The notes below the pieces were generated by a model, which was given only the letters and a program-made list of their open reading frames with translations, searched no databases and was not told the origin of the DNA. Below are positions 24,010 through 32,471 of a stretch of 64,000 bases of DNA, piece by piece. The stretch's first letter is position 1; every line of letters starts with the position of its first letter. This DNA is from Ruminococcaceae bacterium UBA4871 (GTDB lineage: Bacteria; Bacillota; Clostridia; Oscillospirales; Acutalibacteraceae), in the NCBI GenBank assembly GCA_002399445.1, contig DHDR01000022.1, positions 21,424 to 85,423 of the forward strand, read 5' to 3'. The position numbers and the translations under genes are program-made.

Positions 24010-25146
24010 TTGATCTCAAGAGGATACCGCGGAACGGATGCAAAACCGTCTCTGCTTGGTTTTGGCTGTATGCGTCTTCCGCTTCTGCAGGCGGGGAAAC
24101 CCGATATTGACTATCCGCTTGCACAGAAACTGATTGATTATGCTTATGCCCATGGAGTGAATTATTTTGACACGGCTTATGTGTACCATGAGGGACTTTC
24201 GGAGCAGTTCATTGGACAGGCACTCCGCAAGTACCCGCGAGACAGCTATTTTCTGGCGGATAAAATGCCGATGTGGAAGGTGACCAATGAGTCACAGGTT
24301 GATGAAATCTTTCAGGATCAATTGAAACGCTGCGGTGTCGATTATTTCGATTTCTACCTTTGCCATTCGATGGAAAGCCGAAACTTGGAGAAATTCAAAA
24401 AGTTTCATGTAATTGAATATCTCAACCAAAAGAAGGCGGAAGGAAAAATCCGCCGCCTTGGGTTTTCCTTTCATGATACTCCGGCTGTACTTCGTACGAT
24501 TTTGCCTTTATATCACTGGGATTTTGCACAAATACAACTCAATTACGTTGATTGGAAAACACAAGATGCCAAGGGTCAGTATGAGCTGCTGCAGAAAAAC
24601 GGCATACCGGTGGTGGTGATGGAACCGGTGAGAGGCGGCGCACTGGCGACTCTCTGCCCGCAGTCGGCTGAAATCCTGAAAAAGGCCGAACCACAGGCAA
24701 GCCTTGCTTCATGGGCGGTGCGCTTTGCAGCATCACAGCCGGGTGTGATGACTGTTCTCAGCGGAATGAGCAGCGCTGAGCAGGTGATTGACAATGTCCA
24801 TACCTTTTCAAATTTTACGCCTCTTTCGGGTCAGGAACTCAAAACGCTGCGTCAGGCGGCAGAACTTTATAAGTCCTATCTGACGATTCCGTGCACCGGA
24901 TGCCGTTACTGCATGGAGTGCCCGTCTGGGGTAGATATTCCTGCTGTTTTTAAACTCTATAATGAATATTCTGTTACGCATCGGTCACAGGAATTTATAG
25001 AGGGCTACCGGGCGTTGGGAAAAGAAAAACAGGCTGCGTCCTGTGCTGCCTGCGGGAAATGTGCCGCACATTGTCCGCAGCATATTGAAATTCCGGACAG
25101 AATGAAAGAAATACGCGAGAAAGTGGAAAAACTCCTTTCTGAGTAA
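24010..25146 (+). CDS. Aldo/keto reductase with two C-terminal 4Fe-4S clusters
   Basis: A 378-aa oxidoreductase. The AKR barrel starts with LGFGCMRLPL and has YFDTAYVYH with the catalytic Asp and Tyr. C-terminally, CTGCRYCMEC near 295 and CAACGKCAAHC near 343 make a ferredoxin-like pair of 4Fe-4S sites, a common anaerobe variant. The likely role is ferredoxin-linked reduction of an unknown carbonyl substrate. I start at the TTG at 24010 because GGAGG at 23999-24003 sits just upstream; an earlier GTG frame at 23956 has no ribosome-binding site. The CrtI-like gene follows 41 nt later and may be cotranscribed. Confidence 0.9.
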   Translation: MISRGYRGTDAKPSLLGFGCMRLPLLQAGKPDIDYPLAQKLIDYAYAHGVNYFDTAYVYHEGLSEQFIGQALRKYPRDSYFLADKMPMWKVTNESQVDEIFQDQLKRCGVDYFDFYLCHSMESRNLEKFKKFHVIEYLNQKKAEGKIRRLGFSFHDTPAVLRTILPLYHWDFAQIQLNYVDWKTQDAKGQYELLQKNGIPVVVMEPVRGGALATLCPQSAEILKKAEPQASLASWAVRFAASQPGVMTVLSGMSSAEQVIDNVHTFSNFTPLSGQELKTLRQAAELYKSYLTIPCTGCRYCMECPSGVDIPAVFKLYNEYSVTHRSQEFIEGYRALGKEKQAASCAACGKCAAHCPQHIEIPDRMKEIREKVEKLLSE

Positions 25147-25187
25147 AAGTTTCTGCTTGTTTTCGGTTGGGGAAGGAGGAAATTTGG

Positions 25188-26684
25188 ATGGACAGTCCCA
25201 AAAGAATAGCCATCATTGGCGGAGGGATTGCAGGACTCTCAGCAGGTATTTACGCGCAGCGTCATGGTTTTCGGACAACAATTTATGAGAAAAATACGTT
25301 GCCGGGCGGGGCTTGTATGGGTTGGATGAACGGCCAGCTGCCAATAGAAGGCAACATGAGCTTCCTTGTCGGAGCAGGGGAAGATACTGCTCTTTATCGT
25401 TGCTGGAATGAAGTCGGTGCTCTGGAGAATACCATGTTTGTCCATCCGGACAGTCTTTTCACCTTGGAAGATTCAGGTGAAGTGGTGGAGTTCAGCCAAG
25501 ACCTTGAACAGTTTTGCAGGAATGCAGAAAAAATCAGTCCGGAAGATCGTACATTACTGCACCGATTCTGTGAAGCTGTGCTGAAAGCGGAAGAGTATGA
25601 ACTGCCAGTTTCGCAGCCGGAAGATCTCGCAGGACCGCTGAAATCCAGACACTTCAATTCTGCAAATGGGGAAATTAAGAAGATGCTGACACGGCTGCGC
25701 AGTGTTTCTTTAAGTGATTTTGCTGAACAGTTTCACCATCCGGCCTTGCGCTGCGCATTTTTAAATGTTCTTCCGCAGGGCAGCACTTTGGCAGCGCTCG
25801 TGCTTTTTTATGGGAAATTTATTTCCGGAGATCTTGCAGTTCCGGTCGGCGGCTCTCGAAAATTGACGGAGCGCATGGTGAGCTTCTATCAAACAAGCGG
25901 CGGAGAGTTGCGGCTGAATACGCCGGTAAAAGAAATTATTGTGGCCAATGGGGCTGCGCGTGGAGTTGTGCTGGAAAATGGGGAGCGCCTTTTGACACAT
26001 TGGGTAATTGCAGCCTGCGACCCGGAATACACCCACCGGGTCCTTCTGCAGGATCGCTATACACTGGAAAAGAAGTTGCAGGTCCGCTATGAAAATCCTG
26101 AGATTTATCCGACTTTTTCACGGGTGCGCTTGTTCTTTTCCGCACCGGTGGATTGTGTGCCGCTTGCGCGCGTATTTTCTTTTCCGACAGATGATATTCC
26201 AGCTGCAGGAGACGGCATCAGCAGGCTGACGGTGACACAGTACAGTGATGATCCGTCTTTTGTAAAAAATGGACGAACAGAATTGGTGGCGGAAATCCCA
26301 ATGACTGGGAAGCGTGCTTTTCGGTACTGGGCAGAGCTTGCCGTACAGCAGGATGTTTATGAGGAAGCGATTGACCGACTGGCTGGTGCTGTTCAGTTTG
26401 CATTGGAAAAGCGATTTCCGAGAATGAAAGGGCAGCTGCAGTTCCTTACCTGCCACACGCCAGTCACTTATGCCGAGCGGCTGCATGTTTACCATGGTTC
26501 CTGCACAGCATTTGTGCCGACTTCACATGCACGGCTGACACAGCTTACAGGGCGTATTCCGGGACTGAAGAAATTCCTGTTGACAGGGCAGTGGCTCGGA
26601 AACACGGCCGGTATGCATACGGCATTGGTGCAGGGAAAATTTACAGCGGAGCGTCTTTGTCATGATGAACAGATCCAGTGGTAA
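25188..26684 (+). CDS. NAD(P)/FAD-dependent oxidoreductase, phytoene-desaturase-like
   Basis: A 498-aa flavoprotein of the CrtI/COG1233 group. It opens with IAIIGGGIAGLSAGIYAQ, a dinucleotide-binding Rossmann motif, followed by a conserved Arg-containing GFRTTIYEKN and NTLPGGACMGW. It ends with the FAD-contact segment LLTGQWLGNTAGM. Such proteins in non-carotenoid Clostridia have unknown substrates, and no carotenoid genes lie nearby. The ATG at 25188 has GGAGG 8 nt upstream. It probably shares the promoter of the aldo/keto reductase gene. Confidence 0.87.
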   Translation: MDSPKRIAIIGGGIAGLSAGIYAQRHGFRTTIYEKNTLPGGACMGWMNGQLPIEGNMSFLVGAGEDTALYRCWNEVGALENTMFVHPDSLFTLEDSGEVVEFSQDLEQFCRNAEKISPEDRTLLHRFCEAVLKAEEYELPVSQPEDLAGPLKSRHFNSANGEIKKMLTRLRSVSLSDFAEQFHHPALRCAFLNVLPQGSTLAALVLFYGKFISGDLAVPVGGSRKLTERMVSFYQTSGGELRLNTPVKEIIVANGAARGVVLENGERLLTHWVIAACDPEYTHRVLLQDRYTLEKKLQVRYENPEIYPTFSRVRLFFSAPVDCVPLARVFSFPTDDIPAAGDGISRLTVTQYSDDPSFVKNGRTELVAEIPMTGKRAFRYWAELAVQQDVYEEAIDRLAGAVQFALEKRFPRMKGQLQFLTCHTPVTYAERLHVYHGSCTAFVPTSHARLTQLTGRIPGLKKFLLTGQWLGNTAGMHTALVQGKFTAERLCHDEQIQW

Positions 26685-26797
26685 TACCACCGGATTCTTT
26701 TAATGATAGGCTTGGAGCCTGATTCGCAGTTGTTATGATTGCTGCTGTTGGTTATTGGAAGAAAATTATGTTGATGTACGTCATTTGTTGAATTTTT

Positions 26798-26843
26798 AAA
26801 AGGGAGGACGACTGCTCTTGGAAAAGCAGTCGTCCTCCCTTTT
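26798..26843. terminator. Bidirectional terminator (19-bp perfect stem)
   Basis: 26798-26816 pairs with 26825-26843 without mismatch, with A/T tracts at both ends. It separates the convergent CrtI-like and Lrp genes. Confidence 0.9.
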
Positions 26844-26852
26844 AAAACAGAC

Positions 26853-27305
26853 TTAATTGCCGGCCAGTTCTGCATCCACTTTTACACCGCGGGATTCCAC
26901 AGGGGTGGAGAAAACAATTTGAGTGGAAGTAGCTCCAAAGCGCTGCAGTTGTCCGATAAAAGTATCCAGTTCTGCAGTACTTGGATAGGCTACTTTGATC
27001 AGCATAGAATAATCTCCCGTTACACAGTCACATTCCAACACATTACGGCATTGGCGGATAAACGGATAAAATTCAGTTTTTTGGTTGGGTGTCATCTGCA
27101 GATTGATGAATGCCTTAATGTGGTAGCCAAGCTGGATAGGGTCCAAAACAGCCTGATAGCTTTTAATAATTTCCTGCTTTTCGAGTTTCTCAATTCGAGC
27201 TGAAATAGCAGGAGCAGAGAGGAAAACTTTTTTGGTCAGTGTTTTGATGGGGATACGTGCATCTTCTTGTAAAGATTCGAGCAGGGTTGCATCAATTTTA
27301 TCCAA
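26853..27305 (-). CDS. Lrp/AsnC family transcriptional regulator
   Basis: A 150-aa feast/famine regulator. The N-terminal winged helix-turn-helix (about 5-60) includes LLESLQEDARIPIKTL and SAPAISARIEKLEKQ. The C-terminal RAM domain (about 65-145) has the ligand-site region VTGDYSMLIKVA. Members bind amino acids and form octamers on DNA. Its target genes are unknown; it faces the oxidoreductase genes convergently, so it is not an obvious local regulator. Confidence 0.92.
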   Translation of the reverse strand: MDKIDATLLESLQEDARIPIKTLTKKVFLSAPAISARIEKLEKQEIIKSYQAVLDPIQLGYHIKAFINLQMTPNQKTEFYPFIRQCRNVLECDCVTGDYSMLIKVAYPSTAELDTFIGQLQRFGATSTQIVFSTPVESRGVKVDAELAGN

Positions 27306-27673
27306 TGAAAATCATCTCATTTCGTTTCATTAATTTGAAATCAGAAAATCCTTTCATACAGGATTCAGTTCGTTGCGTTTTTTAATACTTTATTATGTAA
27401 TGAATACAATAAAAAAGCAAGTAAAATAAGCGAAAATATAAAGCATAACTTCACTTTTATCGGTTTTCAAAGAAGCTGTAACAACTGGTTTTGAAATCGG
27501 CTTAACAAAAAACGGTGCGCACCTCAAAAGAGGTACGCACCATTGCGCTGTTCATTCTATTATGAAACATAGGATGGGAAAAAGCAAGCAAATTTCCGTT
27601 CGTTTGTAGAAAAACTGCATAATCTATAATTTGTATGAAAAAAGAAAATTTATTTTAGCTCATTTTTATATTC
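27306..27673. other. 368-nt gap between two leftward genes
   Basis: AT-rich sequence holding the Lrp upstream region (possible weak promoter TTGTAT-N16-TATTAA on the minus strand) and the terminator hairpin of the GIY-YIG gene at 27506-27542. I see no gene or RNA in it. Confidence 0.5.
27506..27542 (-). terminator. Terminator downstream of the GIY-YIG gene
   Basis: Arms GGTGCG+ACCTC and GAGGT+CGCACC around an AAAA loop with one mismatch, followed on the minus strand by TTTTTTG. It lies about 130 nt after the stop. Confidence 0.65.
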
Positions 27674-27955
27674 CTAAATTGCAGAAGTGTGAAAAAGTTG
27701 TGACTTAGAAGCAATTAATGAAAGCTTTTTCTGTCGGGAAAGATGCTTTAGAGCGGCTTCCCTGCGTAGAGCGGCATTTTTATCTGGCAAACATTCATAG
27801 TAGACGAGGTTTACCGGAAGACGGGAACGCGTGTATTTTGCGCCTTTTCCACATTGATGGGTTTTCACACGTGCAGCCAGAGCATTTGTCCAACCGGTGT
27901 ACAGTGTGCCATCTGCACACTGCAGAATATAAACATAGGCGTGTGTTTCCTGCAT
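27674..27955 (-). CDS. GIY-YIG domain nuclease-like protein (UPF0213/YhbQ type)
   Basis: A 93-aa single-domain protein. The family motif appears as YVYILQCADG followed by LYTGWT, then the conserved Arg in LAARVKTHQCGKGAKYTRSR and the metal-site Glu in AALRREAALK. Stand-alone members have poorly known roles in DNA processing. I start at 27955 because AGGAGG lies 7 nt upstream; the in-frame ATG eight codons earlier would put that site inside the gene. Confidence 0.88.
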   Translation of the reverse strand: MQETHAYVYILQCADGTLYTGWTNALAARVKTHQCGKGAKYTRSRLPVNLVYYECLPDKNAALRREAALKHLSRQKKLSLIASKSQLFHTSAI

Positions 27956-28188
27956 AAGGTCTCCTCCTGCTTTTTTCATTATTTATATTTATTTTATCAA
28001 ACGGAGATGGAAATTGCAAATCACAAATGGCTGTGTTATACTGGAAAAGCCATAGACTATCCGTGTCTGACGGAAAAATAGGCTGTTGACGGGGAACAAA
28101 CTGCGACCAAAATGCAGGGGGGCCTTTGCAGCAGCTTTTTATTTTGGTTTAAAACGGATGAAAATGCTATAGAAAGGAATCTTCTCAG

Positions 28189-29526
28189 ATGAAACCATTT
28201 CAAGGAATCCCGACAGAGGCGATGAAAGCTTTTCATAGTTCTTATGAAGCTAATCCTCTTTGTCATGCCATGACAAATGTATTGTATAAGACGAATTTAA
28301 AAGAGGCTTCTTTTCGTCCATCTTCCCTGCAAAATACACAGTTTCAGTATTCGGTTGATTTACCGACTCTGGAAGTGACAGACCAAATGCATAGCGGGCG
28401 CTGCTGGATATTTTCAGCGCTCAATCTGCTGCGGGAGCAGGTAGCGAAAAAATGCAATCTTGAAAAGTTTGAACTTTCTCAAAATTATATTTCTTTCTGG
28501 GATAAATTCGAGAAAATCAATTATTTCTTAGAAAGTGTAATTTGCCTTATTGACAGGCCGGTGGATGACCGCCTGCTGTCTTTTATTCTTTCCTCTGGTA
28601 TTGCAGACGGCGGTCAGTGGGATATGTTCGTCAATATTGTTGAGAAATATGGTGTTGTCCCGAAAGCAGCAATGGAGGAAACACATCAGAGCAGCAATAC
28701 GGCAGATATGAATCACTTGATTAATGCAAAATTGCGCCAGTATACAGCGAAACTTCGGGCAGCAGCGAAAGAGGGCAAAGACCTGCAAAATATGAAGCAG
28801 AACATGCTGGCAGAAATGTACCGCTTCCTATGTATGTGTTGTGGAGAGCCGCCCAAGCAGTTCGATTTTGAATATGTCGATAAAGATAAAAAATATCATA
28901 TGGTGCGCGGTCTTACCCCCAAACAATTTTATCAGGAATTTGTTGGGCTGAATCTGGGAGAAGATTATATCAGCATTATCAACTCTCCCACACAGGACAA
29001 ACCTTTTTATCAAACTTTTACCGTGGATTACCTTGGTAATGTTGCGGAAGGCAGACCCGTACATTATCTGAATCTGCCGATGGATGAAGTGGAAAACCTG
29101 ATTGTTCGCCAGCTGCAGGATGGAGAATTAGTTTGGTTCGGCAGTGATGTCGGTCACCTTGGCGATCGGGATAAGGGGCTTTGGTGTACGGAATGCTTTG
29201 ACCTCAGCGGTACCTTTGGCATGGATTTCTCTATGACCAAAGCCGACCGGTTGGATTACCGCGAAAGTGCGATGAATCATGCAATGGTGATTACGGGTGT
29301 CAATCTGGATGAAAGCGGGAAACCGACTAAATGGAAGATTGAAAACAGCTGGAGCAGCAAGCATGGAGATAAAGGCTACTACCAAATGAGCGCCTCATGG
29401 TTTCATACTTTTGTTTATCAGGCAGTTATTCACAAGAAATATCTTTCCGCAAAACAGATGCAAGCACTTCAGACAAAACCTATTCATCTTAATCCGTGGG
29501 ATCCAATGGGAACACTCGCTGATTGA
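28189..29526 (+). CDS. pepC: Aminopeptidase C (bleomycin hydrolase family, C1B)
   Basis: A cytosolic cysteine aminopeptidase that forms hexameric barrels. The catalytic residues are visible: Gln66 and Cys72 in QMHSGRCWIF, His near 364 in MNHAMVITG, and Asn in KIENSWS. At 445 aa the length is standard. The ribosome-binding site is AAAGGA, about 11 nt before the ATG. The M29 aminopeptidase gene follows 27 nt later, giving a peptidase pair. Confidence 0.95.
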   Translation: MKPFQGIPTEAMKAFHSSYEANPLCHAMTNVLYKTNLKEASFRPSSLQNTQFQYSVDLPTLEVTDQMHSGRCWIFSALNLLREQVAKKCNLEKFELSQNYISFWDKFEKINYFLESVICLIDRPVDDRLLSFILSSGIADGGQWDMFVNIVEKYGVVPKAAMEETHQSSNTADMNHLINAKLRQYTAKLRAAAKEGKDLQNMKQNMLAEMYRFLCMCCGEPPKQFDFEYVDKDKKYHMVRGLTPKQFYQEFVGLNLGEDYISIINSPTQDKPFYQTFTVDYLGNVAEGRPVHYLNLPMDEVENLIVRQLQDGELVWFGSDVGHLGDRDKGLWCTECFDLSGTFGMDFSMTKADRLDYRESAMNHAMVITGVNLDESGKPTKWKIENSWSSKHGDKGYYQMSASWFHTFVYQAVIHKKYLSAKQMQALQTKPIHLNPWDPMGTLAD

Positions 29527-29553
29527 TCAAGCAATTTTGGAAGGAGAAACAAA

Positions 29554-30786
29554 ATGAGTTTACAGGAAAGCCTGAAAAAATATGCTCATTTAATTGTCCA
29601 TGCAGGCTGCAATCTGCAAAAAGGGCAGGAACTGTATATCAGCGCCAGACTGGAGGGTGCGCAGCTGGTCCGGCTGGTCACAGAGGAAGCTTATCGGGCA
29701 GGTGCCAGCACGGTAACAGTGGACTGGTCAGATGAAAAGATAACGTGCCTTCGTTATGAAAATGAGCCGTTGGAAGCCTTTGAGCATTGTCGGAAATGGA
29801 GAGCAGAACTGCTGAACGGTGTTGCTAAACGAGGCGGAATTATTCTTTCCATTCTCAGTGATGACCCGCAGGCATTGGCCGGAGTTGACCCAAGAAAACT
29901 GATTGCAGCGCGCAAAGCGAATACGGCTGCCTGCAGGGATTTTTATGATGGGATGGACTTTGGCCGCAATGCATGGTGTATTGTAGCGGCGGCTTCCCCC
30001 GTTTGGGCAAAGCGCGTTTTCCCAGACAGTGCCGGTCCTGCGGCATACAATCGCCTGTGGGAGGCTATTTTTCATGCAGTCCGTGTAGATACGCCGGATC
30101 CAGTTGCGGCATGGGAACAGCACCGTAAAAGCTTTGAAAAGCGCCGTGCTTTTTTAAATGAAAAGCAGTTTGACAAGCTGGTCTATCATAATAGCATTGG
30201 TACCGATATTACACTGGGAATGCCGAAAAATCATATCTGGCAGGGCGGCGGCTCTGAGACGGTTCAGGGCACCCCGTATTTTCCCAATATGCCAACAGAG
30301 GAAATTTTCTGTACGCCTGACCGTACTCGTACGAATGGAACTGTTCATAGTGCATTGCCGCTGAGTTATCAGGGGGTGTTGATTGATGACTTCAGCCTGA
30401 CATTTAAAGATGGCCGTGTGACGGATTGTTCTGCAGAAAAGGGCGAAGATACTTTGAAAGCCATTGTTGGGACAGATGACGGTGCGTCCATGCTTGGGGA
30501 ATGCGCTTTAATTCCGAAACAATCTCCAATTTCTGAGATGGGGATTCTTTTCTATAATACTTTGTTTGATGAGAATGCAGCTTGTCACTTTGCGCTTGGA
30601 TTGGGATTTCCGGAATGTGTCAAGGGCGGATTTGATAAAACTAAAGAGGAACTGAAAGAAATGGGAGTTAACCACTCCAGCACGCATGTGGACTTTATGC
30701 TGGGGACAAAAGACCTTTCGATTACAGGAATTACAGCTAAAGGGGAAAAAGTACCAATTTTCCGTGACGGCGGCTGGGCTTTTTAA
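29554..30786 (+). CDS. M29 family metallo-aminopeptidase
   Basis: A 410-aa aminopeptidase of the AmpS/PepS/aminopeptidase T family, which uses two Co or Zn ions. Features seen: N-terminal VHAGCNLQKGQELYIS, GMPKNHIWQGGGSET, NMPTEEIFCTPDRTRTNG with metal-ligand Glu and Asp, and GECALIPKQSPIS. The late VNHSSTHVDFMLG carries the second set of metal ligands. AAGGAG precedes the ATG. It is downstream of pepC in a likely two-gene operon for peptide use. Confidence 0.92.
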   Translation: MSLQESLKKYAHLIVHAGCNLQKGQELYISARLEGAQLVRLVTEEAYRAGASTVTVDWSDEKITCLRYENEPLEAFEHCRKWRAELLNGVAKRGGIILSILSDDPQALAGVDPRKLIAARKANTAACRDFYDGMDFGRNAWCIVAAASPVWAKRVFPDSAGPAAYNRLWEAIFHAVRVDTPDPVAAWEQHRKSFEKRRAFLNEKQFDKLVYHNSIGTDITLGMPKNHIWQGGGSETVQGTPYFPNMPTEEIFCTPDRTRTNGTVHSALPLSYQGVLIDDFSLTFKDGRVTDCSAEKGEDTLKAIVGTDDGASMLGECALIPKQSPISEMGILFYNTLFDENAACHFALGLGFPECVKGGFDKTKEELKEMGVNHSSTHVDFMLGTKDLSITGITAKGEKVPIFRDGGWAF

Positions 30787-30811
30787 ACCTGACAGTTCTG
30801 CAGAAAATATC

Positions 30812-30863
30812 AAAAGAGGATCCGGTGATCTGACTTACACCAGAACACCGAATCCTCTTTTTG
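30812..30863. terminator. Bidirectional terminator between the M29 peptidase and dacA
   Basis: AAAAGAGGAT and CGGTG on the left pair with CACCG and ATCCTCTTTT on the right, with flanking T-runs in both directions. Confidence 0.8.
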
Positions 30864-30871
30864 CAATATTT

Positions 30872-32260
30872 TTAGTGATAATTATGATAGCCATTTTTGG
30901 AAGAATGGGATCTGCTCCGACTGTGACGCGAACTGTATCTGCTCCATCGCCGACTGCGCCCGCTGCCCAAATCCATTTTGCGGTGGCGGTTTCGCAGCTT
31001 ACGGATGAGTAAGATAATCAGGAAAATGACAACTGCTGCTCCCACTATAATGGCTGCAATTTGGAACCATTGCTGCTGATAGAATGCAGCATATAACGGA
31101 ACATCCTGAGAAGCGACCAAATTGGCGGCTGTCAGTTTTTCATTGTTATAGAGAACTGTGACCGTACCAACCTTGTCCCCCATTTTGACAGGGGCATGAA
31201 TGCTTTTGGGAAGGGAAACTTTCGTAGAAATCTTTCCGCCGCTTGTTGGTAACATGGCATTATAATCGGAACTTGGAACAGCGGGGAGTATATGCTGATT
31301 GCCTTTCGCCTGCACAACTGTGACATTTCCAAAAACTGTACCCTTGGTCAGGATCTTTTGACTCTTCAATGAATCAAAAGCCCATTCATAAAGTTGACGG
31401 GAGTCTTTAAATGCACCATTGTCTTTAATCGCAATCCCGTTTTTTTCACTAGGGGCATCCATAGCGATGCACAGATAATGGGAGCCGCCTTCTGAGGCTG
31501 TGGAGGCGAGACAGTACCCTGCTTTATCCGAAGTACCAGTTTTTCCGTTTGTGCAGGGCTGGTAATAATATTTGGACGATTTTTGAATTAGCTCATTGGA
31601 GTTTGTCAACTTTCGGGCTGCAGTGCAGTTGGTCTTTGGAACGGTGTAGGATGCTGTCGAAGCGATTTGTTTAAAATTTGGAAGCGTATCCGCATAGCGG
31701 TAAACTTTTTTTAAGTCATTTGCGGTCGTATAATGGTTTTTATCCTCTTTACCAAATACATTTGTATAATTCGTCTGCGTGCAGCCCAGTTCCTTTGCCT
31801 TTTGGTTCATCTTCTGGATAAACTGCTGCATATTTCCGTCTGCAGCATAGTAGGCCAGCGCAATTGCCGCATCATTACCGGAGGGAAGCATCATGCAGTA
31901 CATCAGGTTTAAAGCAGACATTCTTTCACCAACTGCAAGCTGAACGGAAACATAGGAGCGGTCCGGCAGCATTTTCTGCACGTTCTCCGAGATAGTAACC
32001 ATCGTATTTTTAGGATCTTTTATCAATTCGGATGCCACAATAAAAGTCATCACTTTTGTTGTGGAAGCCTGATAGAGTCTCGCGTTTGCGTTTTTAGAAT
32101 ATATCGTATCGCCGGTATCAAGATTGACAAGTTCCAGCGCATTGCTCTGTGGGATAAAACCTGGGTCAAGGCTGAGTGCCCTTGCAGGCAGGCTGTTAGT
32201 CGCCAAAATCAAAACAGCTGCACATGCAGCACATATCCATCGCGAAAGTTTTTTGCTCAT
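30872..32260 (-). CDS. dacA: D-alanyl-D-alanine carboxypeptidase (PBP5/DacA type)
   Basis: Trims the terminal D-Ala from peptidoglycan stem peptides outside the membrane. The 462-aa protein has a Sec signal peptide (about 1-29, ending PARALS), then the S11 domain with STTK (Ser66, Lys69), SGN at 127-129 and KTGTS near 228. A C-terminal membrane segment near 405-425 is followed by an unusual Arg/Ser-rich tail (for example RSRRWSRYSSRHSRSRS). PBP5 is normally anchored by an amphipathic helix, so the true TM plus basic tail is a variant. I start at 32260, where AAGGAG lies 7 nt upstream. Confidence 0.92.
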   Translation of the reverse strand: MSKKLSRWICAACAAVLILATNSLPARALSLDPGFIPQSNALELVNLDTGDTIYSKNANARLYQASTTKVMTFIVASELIKDPKNTMVTISENVQKMLPDRSYVSVQLAVGERMSALNLMYCMMLPSGNDAAIALAYYAADGNMQQFIQKMNQKAKELGCTQTNYTNVFGKEDKNHYTTANDLKKVYRYADTLPNFKQIASTASYTVPKTNCTAARKLTNSNELIQKSSKYYYQPCTNGKTGTSDKAGYCLASTASEGGSHYLCIAMDAPSEKNGIAIKDNGAFKDSRQLYEWAFDSLKSQKILTKGTVFGNVTVVQAKGNQHILPAVPSSDYNAMLPTSGGKISTKVSLPKSIHAPVKMGDKVGTVTVLYNNEKLTAANLVASQDVPLYAAFYQQQWFQIAAIIVGAAVVIFLIILLIRKLRNRHRKMDLGSGRSRRWSRYSSRHSRSRSHSSKNGYHNYH

Positions 32261-32290
32261 GTTTTTTCTCCTTCCAACCAATACGATATT

Positions 32291-32319
32291 ACTATAACAC
32301 GGAATTTGTAAAAGGTAAA
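32291..32319 (-). promoter_or_regulatory. sigma-A promoter of dacA
   Basis: On the minus strand, TTTACC (32319-32314), a 17-nt spacer and TATAGT (32296-32291). Confidence 0.65.
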
Positions 32320-32366
32320 GAGCGGGGGAAACAAAAAGGAAAGTTTGTGAGCGGTTGTCTGTGGCA

Positions 32367-32395
32367 TTGCATTTTACAGCAGTTTACGGTAAAAT
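32367..32395 (+). promoter_or_regulatory. sigma-A promoter of the GH1 gene
   Basis: TTGCAT (32367-32372), a 17-nt spacer and TAAAAT (32390-32395). Downstream, CCTGTTC (32426-32432) and GAACAGG (32451-32457) form an inverted repeat whose right arm abuts the ribosome-binding site. Confidence 0.65.
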
Positions 32396-32471
32396 AAGAA
32401 CAATAATTTTAATATGTTTTTAGAACCTGTTCAAGGTATTTAACATGACAGAACAGGGCGGAGGATAAAAT

